This document shows positions 34,283 through 42,585 of a stretch of DNA of 44,892 nucleotides, in pieces. The position numbers and the translations under genes were made by a program. The notes under the pieces are model-generated. The model saw only the letters and a program-made list of their open reading frames with translations, made no database searches and was not told where the DNA came from. Numbering within the stretch: position 1 is the stretch's first letter; every line of letters starts with the position of its first letter. The stretch comes from Ferruginibacter sp. (GTDB taxonomy: Bacteria; Bacteroidota; Bacteroidia; Chitinophagales; Chitinophagaceae), in NCBI GenBank assembly GCA_025351645.1, contig JANXVN010000287.1:1-44892 (forward strand), given 5' to 3'.

Positions 34283-34909
34283 CTACTTAATATTTGTTAG
34301 CAATAACTTTTCCATCTCCTTTGCAATTTTAAAAGATTTCTCATCGCCTCTTTTTTTTAGCTGCGTTATGATGTTTAACTGTTCTTCGGGCTTTTTATTC
34401 TGGCTAAGTTTAAACGTATTCTCAAAGCTGTCTACTTCAATACTAAAACCTATAATTGCCTTCAACAGGGGAAGTACATACTCCTCCGGCATGTTATTAA
34501 AAGCCGCCGCAGTTTCCAGCCCTTCATATTTATTGGTTACGTATTTTATGGCTTCGTAGGTACCTGCATCATCAGTAAATGTAATTTTCCCCTTAGCTTG
34601 CACCGTCATGTAATTCCATGTGGAAGCGGCTTGCGGGTTATTGTACCAGTTTGCGCTAACGTAACAATGCGGGCCGGTAAACAATACCAGCACATTATTA
34701 TTATTTTTAAATGCCTTGTGGTGGTCGGTTTTTTTCATGATGTGGCCGTGCAAAAAAATCTTGCCCTCCTTCAATTCTACTTCTAAGGGAACTTGTGTAG
34801 CTACAGGGTATGCCTCACCAAAACCAGTTATCATGGCAAAAGTATTTTCCTGCATAAAGGCAATCACCTTATCAGTATCTTTTTCAGTAAAGTAGGGCAA
34901 TTTGTACAT
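34283..34909 (-). CDS. FMN-binding PaiB-like protein
   Basis: 208-residue protein of the PaiB / FMN-binding split-barrel family, annotated elsewhere as negative transcriptional regulators of protease or sporulation genes. N-terminal MYKLPYFTEKDTDKVIAFM, then the barrel with YPVATQVPLEV, KIFLHGHIMKKTDHHKAF (residues about 51-68), VLFTGPHCYVSANWY and the hallmark TWNYMTVQAKGKI, and a C-terminal helix rich in Lys. Whether this one regulates transcription or is an oxidoreductase is open. Its ATG shares one base with the kynU stop (TAATG), indicating translational coupling with kynU. Confidence 0.9.
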   Translation of the reverse strand: MYKLPYFTEKDTDKVIAFMQENTFAMITGFGEAYPVATQVPLEVELKEGKIFLHGHIMKKTDHHKAFKNNNNVLVLFTGPHCYVSANWYNNPQAASTWNYMTVQAKGKITFTDDAGTYEAIKYVTNKYEGLETAAAFNNMPEEYVLPLLKAIIGFSIEVDSFENTFKLSQNKKPEEQLNIITQLKKRGDEKSFKIAKEMEKLLLTNIK

Positions 34910-36183
34910 TACGCAGCATTTAGTATTTGTTGTAATACTTCTGCAAAAATATAGATTTCTTCAAAGCTATTGTACAATGGTACTGGCGCTATCCGTATTA
35001 CGTTCGGTTCCCGCCAATCTGCAAAAATGCCAAAGGGCAGCAATGTATCAAAAACGGCTTTAGCATTTTTATGTACCGATAAAGATACCTGGCAGCCTCT
35101 TTCATCCGGGTTGGCTGGAGTAATGATGCGGAATTTTGCCGCTGGCTGGTTGATGTGGTTCAATGCAAAAAATAGATAATCGCTTAATGCTTTGGCCTTG
35201 TGCAGTAAAATATCAAAACCAGCGGCGGCAAACATATCAAGCGATGCTTTATGCGCTGCTAATAGCATCATGGGCGATGTGCTCATTGCCCAGCTTTCTG
35301 CCGTTGGTGTTGCCGTAAAAGTATCACTCATTTTAAAGCGGTTAGCAATATCATTACCCCACCAGCCTTGCAATCGTGGTAGTTCGGTATTGCTTGCATT
35401 ACGCTCGTGAATAAAGCAGCCGGCAATGGCACCAGGGCCACTATTTAAATATTTGTAATTGCACCAGCATGCAAAATCAACCTGCCAATCGTGTAGCTGT
35501 AATTTAATGTTGCCAGCGGCATGTGCAAGGTCAAACCCCGCATAGGCACCTGCTTTATGTGCGGCTTCGGTGATGGCTTTTATATCGAAAGCCTGCCCGG
35601 TATAATAATTTACGCCGCTAAATAAAACCAATGCTACACTGTCTTTATGCAGGTCAATAACTGCTTCAATATCTTCTGTAGTAATTAAATCAGTGCCTTC
35701 TTTCGGATACACTTCTATAATGGCATCTGCAGGGTTAAAGCCGTGGAGCTTAACCTGCGATTGAAAAGCGTACTGGTCAGAGGGGAATGCCTTTGCTTCG
35801 CAGATAATTTTATATCGTGTGGGCGTAGGCTGATAAAAAGAGACCATAAGTAAATGAAGGTTAACCGTTAGATGGTTCATGGTAACTATTTCTTCATTTT
35901 TTGCACCGATGATATCGCACAATAAAGGCGTTATTTTTTTATGATAATTAATCCATGGGTCATCGCCTAAAAAAAAGCCTTCTACACCAAAGTTTGCCCA
36001 TCCTTCCATGATGGCCATTACTTCTTGCTGCGCATTTTTTGGTTGCAGCCCTAAGGAGTTGCCTAAAAAATAAATGGCGCGCCTGTTTTGAAAATAGGGC
36101 GCATAAAATTGTTCCCGATATTTCCGCAGGGCGTCGTTGCTATCGAGTGACCTTGCATACTCCAATGAAAATTCATGCTGCAT
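34909..36183 (-). CDS. kynU: Kynureninase
   Basis: 424 residues from the ATG at 36183. The open frame extends 168 bp further upstream, but that extension overlaps the end of gdpD and does not resemble the family. The PLP enzyme splits kynurenine (or 3-hydroxykynurenine) into anthranilate (or its hydroxy form) and alanine. Motifs: YFLGNSLGLQP (residues about 34-44), NHLTVNLHLLMVSFY, CEAKAFPSDQYAFQSQ, LVLFSGVNYYTGQAFD, DLAHAAGNIKLQLHDW, the Schiff-base Lys in CNYKYLNSGPGAI, and LQGWWGND. Length fits the family. It heads a tightly spaced set with paiB-like and pyrF genes. No other kynurenine-pathway gene lies adjacent. Confidence 0.95.
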   Translation of the reverse strand: MQHEFSLEYARSLDSNDALRKYREQFYAPYFQNRRAIYFLGNSLGLQPKNAQQEVMAIMEGWANFGVEGFFLGDDPWINYHKKITPLLCDIIGAKNEEIVTMNHLTVNLHLLMVSFYQPTPTRYKIICEAKAFPSDQYAFQSQVKLHGFNPADAIIEVYPKEGTDLITTEDIEAVIDLHKDSVALVLFSGVNYYTGQAFDIKAITEAAHKAGAYAGFDLAHAAGNIKLQLHDWQVDFACWCNYKYLNSGPGAIAGCFIHERNASNTELPRLQGWWGNDIANRFKMSDTFTATPTAESWAMSTSPMMLLAAHKASLDMFAAAGFDILLHKAKALSDYLFFALNHINQPAAKFRIITPANPDERGCQVSLSVHKNAKAVFDTLLPFGIFADWREPNVIRIAPVPLYNSFEEIYIFAEVLQQILNAA

Positions 36184-36316
36184 AATTTGTTTTTTTTGCC
36201 GGTAAGTCCTAGGGCGTTTGAATGAAAGTAAGTAGAAATTTATTACTGTGGAATGTGCCGCTAAAGCCCAAGTTATAAAGGAATATAAAAAACGCCTTAC
36301 CGCGTTACCGGCAAAC

Positions 36317-37237
36317 TCAAAATAAGTTGGGGTAGTCTGATATAATGCCATCTACGCCCATTGCCTTTAACTCGTTTATTTTATTTACGTCATCCACCGT
36401 CCAGGGAATTACTTTTATGTTTTGATGATGGCAATCGTCCACCAAAGCTTTGTTTACCAATGAGTTTTCCGGACTGTAAATAGTTGGTGTAAAACCAAGT
36501 ACTTTTATTTGTTCATCCAGCGTGCGTTTATCAAAATCTTCAATGAGCATTGCTGTTGGTATGTTGGGGTAATGCTGGTGCAGGTATTGCAGGCTCCTAA
36601 AATCAAAAGATTGTATGATTACCTGTTTTTCCATGCCTTTATCAATTATAACTTTCATCAGCAGCTCAACAAACTCCGCAGGTTGCGGATGGTACAGGTT
36701 ATCTGTTGCCGGCATGCATTTAGTTTCAATATTAAAGAACGGGTATGCTCTTGTATGACTAGCCATATAGGTTTTAACACTATCAAATAATTCGCTCAAC
36801 AAAGGTTTATAAGCATGCATTTTTTGCTGTTGCGCAAACCTTGGATGCGGCTTCAGCCCTACATCGTAGGTTTTTATAGAGTCGTACAGCATGTGGTACA
36901 TATTGTACGAATGCTCGTCTTTTTCTTCAATAAAATGCCCGTCTGGCTTAGTGGTTATTTCGTGGTTAAAAAATGGCTCGTGAGATAAAAATACTTTTTT
37001 GTCTTTGCTGATGCTGGCATCTATTTCTAAAGTTATTACGCCTAAGTCCAGCGCTTTTAGCATGGCAGGTATGGTATTCTCGGGCATTAAGCCACGGCAG
37101 CCACGATGGCCTTGTGTATCAAATGTAGCAGCTGTATTTGTGGTGGTATTATTTTGAGTAGTCATTGTTTTATTAGAAACGCAAGCCGTAAAAATAGATA
37201 CAAAAAATACAGCGATTATTTTTTTTGAAGAAGCCAT
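36317..37237 (-). CDS. Glycerophosphodiester phosphodiesterase lipoprotein
   Basis: 306-residue GDPD-family enzyme that hydrolyses deacylated phospholipids to glycerol-3-phosphate and an alcohol. It has a lipoprotein signal (lipobox FTAC, Cys 19), so it acts at the envelope. Catalytic and metal residues: H44-R45 in QGHRGCRGLMPENT, E71 and D73 in TLEIDAS, and the second His in LSHEPFF. Later motifs: FNIETK, IQSFDFRSLQYL and the C-terminal PWTVDDVNKINELKAMGVDGIISDYP. A long insertion (residues about 95-150) carries the SYNMYHMLY region typical of Bacteroidota members. The kynU start lies 133 bp downstream. Confidence 0.92.
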   Translation of the reverse strand: MASSKKIIAVFFVSIFTACVSNKTMTTQNNTTTNTAATFDTQGHRGCRGLMPENTIPAMLKALDLGVITLEIDASISKDKKVFLSHEPFFNHEITTKPDGHFIEEKDEHSYNMYHMLYDSIKTYDVGLKPHPRFAQQQKMHAYKPLLSELFDSVKTYMASHTRAYPFFNIETKCMPATDNLYHPQPAEFVELLMKVIIDKGMEKQVIIQSFDFRSLQYLHQHYPNIPTAMLIEDFDKRTLDEQIKVLGFTPTIYSPENSLVNKALVDDCHHQNIKVIPWTVDDVNKINELKAMGVDGIISDYPNLF

Positions 37238-37604
37238 TTGGAAGTAGTTTTTAGGAGTGTTTCATTTAAAGTTTACACCTTTTTAAAAGGTGTAAACTTT
37301 AAATGAAAACTATGCCAGTAAATAATAAAGTAGCAAATTGAAAAGGAGTACCACAAAGAACAAATGTAAAAACGTGCGACGCCAATGAAGCTCCACATAG
37401 CTGCTGTATTAGTTCGGTCAAAAAGAAAGCTCATCAATTAATACGAAAAACAATTTTATAACGTGTTTTTGCTTATAAAAGCCTACCCCTCCATTTCTAC
37501 CCCCCTTATCCAATTAGCTAACGTGCTAATTCGATAATGTTCTAATGCCTTTAGCGTTAAAGCCTTCGTTACAAAAAACAACTCATTAGCAAATTAGCTA
37601 ATTA
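37238..37604. other. 367-bp gap between gdpD and mrp
   Basis: No gene seen. It contains the 49-bp palindrome at 37260-37308, a 16-bp word (37400-37415) that also occurs at 5327-5342, and an AT-rich right part with repeated ATTAGCTAA/CTAATT words (37510-37605), a low-complexity pattern just after the mrp stop. Confidence 0.6.
37260..37308. repeat. Nearly perfect 49-bp palindrome
   Basis: Two 24-bp arms (37260-37283 and 37285-37308) are exactly complementary around a single T. The arm contains TTTCATTTAAAGTTTACACC. There is no U tract beyond the arms, and the gdpD ATG lies only 23 bp away, so it sits in the 5' region of gdpD rather than after a gene end. Confidence 0.85.
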
Positions 37605-38699
37605 TCAAGCTAGTACTTCCTGAATTTCTGTTGGTTCTAAATTCGCATTCCTCATGGCAATGCCGCGTATTGCATTGTCTGCAAATTCGTGAAAAGCCTT
37701 CTTCGTTAAATCATCGTCGCTTTCCATAATGGGTATGCCAAGGTCGCCGCCTTCCCTGATAGATTGTACAATGGGGATGTGCCCAAGGAAAGGGATATCA
37801 AATTCTTCTGCTAAGTTTTTACCGCCATTTTTGCCGAATAAATAATATTTATTGTCGGGCAGTTCTGCAGGCGTAAAGTAGCTCATGTTCTCAACAAGCC
37901 CAATAATAGGCACTTTCAGCTGCGCCTGCCCAAACATAGCGATGCCTTTTTTTGCATCTGCCAATGCAATTACCTGCGGTGTGGTTACTACAATAACGCC
38001 TGTTACCGGCACGGTTTGCACAACGGTTAAATGTATATCGCCGGTTCCTGGCGGCATGTCTATCACCAAATAATCCAGTTGCCCCCAATCTACTTCGCTA
38101 ACAAATTGGCGGATGGCACTGCTTACCATTGGGCCACGCCACACTACGGCTTGTTTTTCATCTACCAATAAACCAATGCTCATCATTTTAATGCCGTATT
38201 TTTCAATGGGCACAATCATGCCTTTGCCATCCACTTCCGTCATCATCGGGCGTTCGCCCCTTACGCCAAACATAATGTGCTGGCTGGGGCCGTAAATATC
38301 AGCATCCATCAAACCTACAGATGCGCCGCTTTGTGCAAGCGCCAATGCAAAATTAGCCGCCACGGTACTTTTGCCTACGCCGCCTTTACCGCTTACAATG
38401 GCGATAATATTTTTTACGCCGCTTAATACCGTTTTAGCATCTTTACGGTTGCTGGTGGTATTGCTGGTAAAGTTTACTTGTACAATGGCTGCTTTATTTA
38501 CCAATAATTTTACTGCGTTGATGCAGGCATTCATTATCAGGTCTTTTAACGGGCAGGCCGGCGTAGTTAATACCACTGTAAACGACACATTATTTCCATT
38601 AATTTCTATATCTTTCACCATATTCAGGGTCACAAGGTCTTTGCCAAGGTCGGGTTCCTGCACATTGCTAAGTGCCTGAAGTATATCTTCGTTCGTCAT
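37605..38699 (-). CDS. Mrp/NBP35-type Fe-S cluster carrier ATPase
   Basis: 364-residue P-loop ATPase (Mrp/ApbC) that carries Fe-S clusters to target proteins. The N-terminal DUF59/MIP18 domain (residues 1-80) shows VQEPDLGKDLVTLNMVKDI. The deviant Walker A GKGGVGKST is at residues 104-112. Switch regions follow: LMDADIYGPSQHIMFG, LDYLVIDMPPGTGDIHLT and GVIVVTTPQVIALADAKKGI. In NMSYFTPAELPDNKYYLFG the CxxC seen in many Mrp proteins is absent, as in several Bacteroidota members. Transcribed from the divergent gap shared with the plus-strand CarboxypepD_reg-like gene. Confidence 0.94.
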   Translation of the reverse strand: MTNEDILQALSNVQEPDLGKDLVTLNMVKDIEINGNNVSFTVVLTTPACPLKDLIMNACINAVKLLVNKAAIVQVNFTSNTTSNRKDAKTVLSGVKNIIAIVSGKGGVGKSTVAANFALALAQSGASVGLMDADIYGPSQHIMFGVRGERPMMTEVDGKGMIVPIEKYGIKMMSIGLLVDEKQAVVWRGPMVSSAIRQFVSEVDWGQLDYLVIDMPPGTGDIHLTVVQTVPVTGVIVVTTPQVIALADAKKGIAMFGQAQLKVPIIGLVENMSYFTPAELPDNKYYLFGKNGGKNLAEEFDIPFLGHIPIVQSIREGGDLGIPIMESDDDLTKKAFHEFADNAIRGIAMRNANLEPTEIQEVLA

Positions 38700-38877
38700 C
38701 GTTCAATTTTTTGTTAAAAAACCTGTTCTGCGGTAAAATTAGTTATTGATGCCCTTACTTTGTTTATTAATTAAGGAATGTTGTTATTTTTAAAGAAGCT
38801 ATTTTTTTCTTAACCAAATGTTACTGCGACACTTGCCAAAACAGCCTAGTCCGCGTGCAATTATTGAAATTTTTTTG

Positions 38878-39519
38878 ATGAAACTATTTTTACGATACAT
38901 TTTAATAAGCGCTTTATTAACTCCGGTTGCAGCCAAAGCGCAATTTGAAACTTTTAAAGATTCTGTGGTTCAATTATATGGCGTAGTGATGACGGCTGAT
39001 AGCTTACAGGCTTTAGGTAGCGTGAGCATAGCAGTGAAGGGACAAAACCGTGGTACCATTTCTAATAGCCAGGGCGTATTTAGCATTGTTGTATTAAAGG
39101 GCGATGTTATTGAATTTTCGAGCGTTGGCTTTAAGCCTAAAACTGTTATTGTGCCAAAAAATATTGCCGGCAACCAATACAGCGTGCTGCAATTAATGGT
39201 TACTGATACTGTTTTTTTAGCAGCTACCATCATAAAATCCAGGCCAACACGGGAGCAGTTCGAAAGAGATTTTTTAAATACGAAAGTACCGGCAGACAAC
39301 CTCGAAATTGCCCGGGAAAATAATGACGAAAGCAAGCGCCGCGCTTTAATGGCTTCGCTGCCAAGAGATGGGCGGGAAGCTGCAAACGCTTATTTAAGCA
39401 AACAATCTGCTAAAATGTATTATGCCGGCCAGGCACCTCCACAAAATATTTTTAACCCTTTTGCCTGGGCAGACTTTATAAAGGCCTGGAAAAGAGGCGA
39501 TTTTAAAAATAAGAATTAG
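38878..39519 (+). CDS. Exported CarboxypepD_reg-like domain protein
   Basis: 213 residues from the ATG at 38878, which gives a clean signal peptide (MKLFLRYILISALLTPVAAKAQ); an upstream ATG at 38818 would bury it. The main domain (residues about 35-125) is a carboxypeptidase-regulatory-like beta sandwich: LYGVVMTADSLQALGSVSIA, NRGTISNSQGVFSIVV and VIEFSSVGFKPKTV, the same fold as the N-terminus of TonB-dependent receptors but without a barrel. The C-terminal part has TREQFERDFLNTKVPADNLEIA and a WADFIKAWKRGDF end. Function unknown; probably a periplasmic or surface accessory protein. Confidence 0.85.
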   Translation: MKLFLRYILISALLTPVAAKAQFETFKDSVVQLYGVVMTADSLQALGSVSIAVKGQNRGTISNSQGVFSIVVLKGDVIEFSSVGFKPKTVIVPKNIAGNQYSVLQLMVTDTVFLAATIIKSRPTREQFERDFLNTKVPADNLEIARENNDESKRRALMASLPRDGREAANAYLSKQSAKMYYAGQAPPQNIFNPFAWADFIKAWKRGDFKNKN

Positions 39520-39524
39520 GGTCC

Positions 39525-39622
39525 AGCCTCCCTGCCCTCCAAGGAGGGTTCCGGAGTATTCAATTTAATAAGGCTTTCGCAATTCGCAGTGTTCAGCATC
39601 CTCCTTTAGAGGGCGGGGAGGC
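39525..39622. terminator. GC-rich inverted repeat in the gap before aroK
   Basis: AGCCTCCCTGCCCTCCAAGG (from 39525) pairs with CCTCCTTTAGAGGGCGGGGA (from 39600, continuing GGCTTTT), with about 50 bp between the arms. The second arm is followed by T residues, so the pair may terminate the upstream gene. Similar CTCC/GGAG intergenic repeats are common in Bacteroidota genomes; copy number cannot be judged here. Confidence 0.55.
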
Positions 39623-39641
39623 TTTTATTAATACTTTCTAC

Positions 39642-39649
39642 TAAATTTG
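39642..39649 (+). promoter_or_regulatory. -7 box ahead of aroK
   Basis: TAAATTTG matches TAnnTTTG, 28 bp before the aroK ATG, with a TTTTA stretch about 20 bp further upstream in the -33 zone. Confidence 0.5.
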
Positions 39650-39677
39650 TAGCCATCGCATCAATAACAACATAAGC

Positions 39678-40193
39678 ATGACTTTTTTTTTGATAGGATT
39701 TATGGGCAGTGGCAAAACGCATTGGGGCAAAATATGGGCCGCTAAATATGGCTTTACGTTTATAGACCTGGATGAAGCTATCGAAAAATCAGAAGGAAAA
39801 TCTATTGCTAACATCTTTGAAATAAAAGGTGAAGATTATTTTAGGAAGGTAGAATCTGAAGCATTAAAAAGCCTTGATAACATTGAAAATACTATTATAG
39901 CCTGCGGCGGCGGCACGCCATGTTTTTTTGAAAACCTGCAATGGATGCAAGAGAAAGGAACTACCATTTATCTTTCCACAACTGTACAGGAAATTTTACA
40001 ACGTGTTTATGAAGAACAGGAAAAGCGGCCTTTGTTAAAAACAATGAACCAGGCCGAACTACTTTTTTTTATAGAACAAAAATTAAAAGAACGTGCCGCG
40101 TTTTACAATGCGGCCAATATAATTATACCCACGGCTCAATTAACAGCGCATTCTTTTGGTGAAATACTCACCAGCCTACAATCACCATCTTAA
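39678..40193 (+). CDS. aroK: Shikimate kinase
   Basis: 171-residue P-loop kinase that phosphorylates shikimate with ATP in aromatic amino-acid synthesis. Walker A is GFMGSGKT (residues 7-14). Shikimate-binding residues are D32 in IDLDEA, R56 in DYFRKVE and the GGG loop in CGGGTP (76-81). The lid Arg is in EKRPLLK, and RAAFYN gives the C-terminal Arg. Length is normal. DUF423 follows within a few bases, so the two are likely co-transcribed from the -7 box at 39642. Confidence 0.95.
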   Translation: MTFFLIGFMGSGKTHWGKIWAAKYGFTFIDLDEAIEKSEGKSIANIFEIKGEDYFRKVESEALKSLDNIENTIIACGGGTPCFFENLQWMQEKGTTIYLSTTVQEILQRVYEEQEKRPLLKTMNQAELLFFIEQKLKERAAFYNAANIIIPTAQLTAHSFGEILTSLQSPS

Positions 40194-40197
40194 AATT

Positions 40198-40593
40198 ATG
40201 TACATGCAAAAAACGTTTTTAAGGTGGGGCGCAATACTAGCGGCTTTATCTGTTATTTTAGGCGCTTTTGGCGCTCATGGCCTAAAACAAGTGTTAAGTG
40301 AAAAAAGCCTGGCTACTTTTGAAACCGGTATACGGTATCAATTTTATCACGCATTTGCTTTGTTGGTAGCCGGTATTTTATACAAAGAATTCCCAAATAA
40401 ATATGTACAATCCAGCGGGCGTTTATTTATCCTGGGCATAATATTATTTAGCGGCTCTTTATACGGGCTGGCAGCACTTGAATTAACAGAGCAAGTTGGC
40501 TTAAGGTGGGTAGGTACTATAACACCATTAGGCGGCTTATGCTTTATTGTGGGCTGGGTATTGTTAGTAATTGGTGTTTCAAAAAAAAGCTAG
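40198..40593 (+). CDS. DUF423 small integral membrane protein
   Basis: 131 residues from the ATG at 40198 (a second ATG at 40204 starts MQKTFLRWG). Family signature: GAFGAHGLKQVLSEKSLATFETGIRYQFYH (residues about 22-51, shown here only as a described block with the key GAFGAHGL and YQFYHA words). Four membrane segments lie at about 8-28, 48-62, 77-95 and 104-127. DUF423 proteins are of unknown function. The start lies 5 bp after the aroK stop; the end overlaps the convergent histidine-kinase gene by 4 bp. Confidence 0.9.
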   Translation: MYMQKTFLRWGAILAALSVILGAFGAHGLKQVLSEKSLATFETGIRYQFYHAFALLVAGILYKEFPNKYVQSSGRLFILGIILFSGSLYGLAALELTEQVGLRWVGTITPLGGLCFIVGWVLLVIGVSKKS

Positions 40594-42482
40594 TCTAATA
40601 ACAGGGTGTGGTGCAAGGTTATTAGGGTTCCATTATTACTTTCTATCGAAAAATCAATGCCTTCTTTTGCCATGCGCTGTTTCATATTTTTTAGCCCATT
40701 GCCAAAGCAGCGTAAGTTTTCCATGTCTATGCCGGTGCCATTATCTTGTATAAAAAGAGATATGCTGGTATCTTGCGTTTTAAGTATCAGCGACACTTCT
40801 GTAGCTTTAGAGTGTTTTAATACATTGTTCAGTGCTTCTTTTACTACTAAAAAAACGTTGCGCCTCAACTCGCCGTTAACCGCAATCTGGGGTATTGCCT
40901 TATCTATTTCCACCGAGCAAATAATACCTGTATTTTCAAAATATTCAAGGGCATAATTGCGTATGTAAGCCACCATATTTCCAAAACTATCGTTGCTATT
41001 GTTCATGGTCCAAATAATAGCATTCATATTATTCAGCAGTTCATTGGCAGAAGAAGATATCTTTTCAATTTCTGGTATGGTATTCTTGCCAAGCCTGCTT
41101 TTAGCCAGCTCGCTAAACAAACGGATGGCGGTAACGCCTGCGCCAAGGTCATCATGCATATCTGCACTAATGCGGTTTCGTTCATCCTGCTGGGCATTTA
41201 AGATGGCTATCTTCGATTCAAAAATCTGTTTTTCAGCTACCAGTTTCATAGCTTCCTGTTCTTTTATTTTGTTTATTAATTCAACCCTGTTTTTATAACT
41301 TAGCCCTAATAAAAAAAATATTAATTCAAATACTATACCTATTTCAAAATATAGTACGGGAGTGGTAAAAATACTTTCCTTTCTAAAAGGAAAAAGAATT
41401 AAAACGAATGAAATACTTGAAAACAAAATCATTATTGAATTTCCTATGGCAAGGTAGTTGATCAGCTTATTTTTTTGTCTTATAGCAAGTACTATATAAA
41501 TAACCCCCATAACTATTAAAATTATTTTTATGCTATTTTCCAACAATATCTTTAACAAAAAAAAGTTGGTAAAAAAATAAATGAAACTAAAAACAGCTAA
41601 TAATATTAGTAGCAGGCTTACTTCGTAAAAAAGTACTGCATGCAGTGTTGGGTAGTTTACTTTTGTATCTAAAAAGTTTTGGGTAAAAACTATGTAAAAT
41701 ACAATACCAATAACCAATAAAACAAAAGAAAGGTACCCCATAAAAAAACTTGCAAAAACTCCGCCTTTTCTTATCAAAAAAGTATTTAGAAAAACCAGGC
41801 AAAACATGCAAAGCGCATAACAACAATTGTAAAAAAATTCCTTCTTCTTGTTTTGCTTAAAATTTGCCCCATTAAACAATACCATCATTAATAACAGCCC
41901 GCTTAGCATATAGCCAACAAGCTGGCTGTAAGTTTGTGAATAAAATATTTTTTTAAAATTAGTTAGATAAACCTGTTGTACAAGCTGAGGATACAATGTG
42001 CCGACCCTTTTTTTTGTAAAATGTAATTCTGTCAGGTAAGTTGTTTTTTCATTAGCTAAAAGGGTTAGGGGTTGAAACCCGTCGTCCGTGCTTTCGTCTT
42101 TAATAACTTGTAGATAATTAAAATTTAAAACTTTATATACTGTAATGCTGCGAAAAGATAAGCCCGGGTAAAAATACACCGTGTCATTTAATGGGCTGCT
42201 ATTTTGCAAAGTAAATTTTAGAAACACCTTTTTATTTACCCAATAAGCAGGGATATTATAATTATTGAGGCTAAATGTTTTATAAGCGGCCCAATGCTGC
42301 TGTTGTAAAATATTATCAGTATTGGTAATATTGTTGCTATCAATAAATAATAAACTATTACTATTAAGGGCGCCGGCATCTTTAAATAACGAAACATCTG
42401 TAGTAAAACTATCAACGTTTACTTGGGCAGTAACTAATTTGCAGAGTAAAATAAAAAAAACAATACTAATTAATTTTCTCAA
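40590..42482 (-). CDS. 7TMR-DISM sensor histidine kinase (TTG start)
   Basis: 630 residues from TTG at 42482, which gives the signal peptide LRKLISIVFFILLCKLVTAQ (Leu read as Met). The periplasmic 7TMR-DISMED2-like domain spans about 25-175 (WVNKKVFLKFTLQN; FYPGLSFRSITVY), then seven membrane helices (about 185-395), a coiled coil, and a HisKA_3-type phosphoacceptor ERNRISADMHDDLGAGVTAI with the His in MHDDLG. The HATPase domain has EALNNVLKHSKA, DNGTGID and GNGLKNMKQRM. It senses an unknown ligand. No response regulator gene lies nearby, so its partner is elsewhere. It diverges from ftsK. Confidence 0.9.
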   Translation of the reverse strand: MRKLISIVFFILLCKLVTAQVNVDSFTTDVSLFKDAGALNSNSLLFIDSNNITNTDNILQQQHWAAYKTFSLNNYNIPAYWVNKKVFLKFTLQNSSPLNDTVYFYPGLSFRSITVYKVLNFNYLQVIKDESTDDGFQPLTLLANEKTTYLTELHFTKKRVGTLYPQLVQQVYLTNFKKIFYSQTYSQLVGYMLSGLLLMMVLFNGANFKQNKKKEFFYNCCYALCMFCLVFLNTFLIRKGGVFASFFMGYLSFVLLVIGIVFYIVFTQNFLDTKVNYPTLHAVLFYEVSLLLILLAVFSFIYFFTNFFLLKILLENSIKIILIVMGVIYIVLAIRQKNKLINYLAIGNSIMILFSSISFVLILFPFRKESIFTTPVLYFEIGIVFELIFFLLGLSYKNRVELINKIKEQEAMKLVAEKQIFESKIAILNAQQDERNRISADMHDDLGAGVTAIRLFSELAKSRLGKNTIPEIEKISSSANELLNNMNAIIWTMNNSNDSFGNMVAYIRNYALEYFENTGIICSVEIDKAIPQIAVNGELRRNVFLVVKEALNNVLKHSKATEVSLILKTQDTSISLFIQDNGTGIDMENLRCFGNGLKNMKQRMAKEGIDFSIESNNGTLITLHHTLLLD

Positions 42483-42497
42483 ATGTGTTCGTTTTAC

Positions 42498-42505
42498 CAA
42501 ACCTA
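42498..42505 (-). promoter_or_regulatory. -7 box for the histidine-kinase gene
   Basis: The minus strand reads TAGGTTTG, an exact TAnnTTTG match. It overlaps the in-frame TTG at 42500 and would start transcription near 42491, which argues for the downstream TTG (42482) as the true start. Confidence 0.45.
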
Positions 42506-42585
42506 CACAATTTCAGCCAATCTTTTGTACTAAATCATTTAGATTGCAGCATGTTAAAGTATTGGATTTAATTATCTTTGTTGCA

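Noticed and set aside
36184..36351. 56-residue N-terminal extension of kynureninase
   Set aside because: It overlaps the gdpD 3' end and does not resemble kynureninase; the ATG at 36183 begins the normal N-terminus.
37500..37604. Repeated ATTAGCTAA/CTAATT words near the mrp stop
   Set aside because: Low-complexity AT-rich sequence without a consistent unit or spacing.
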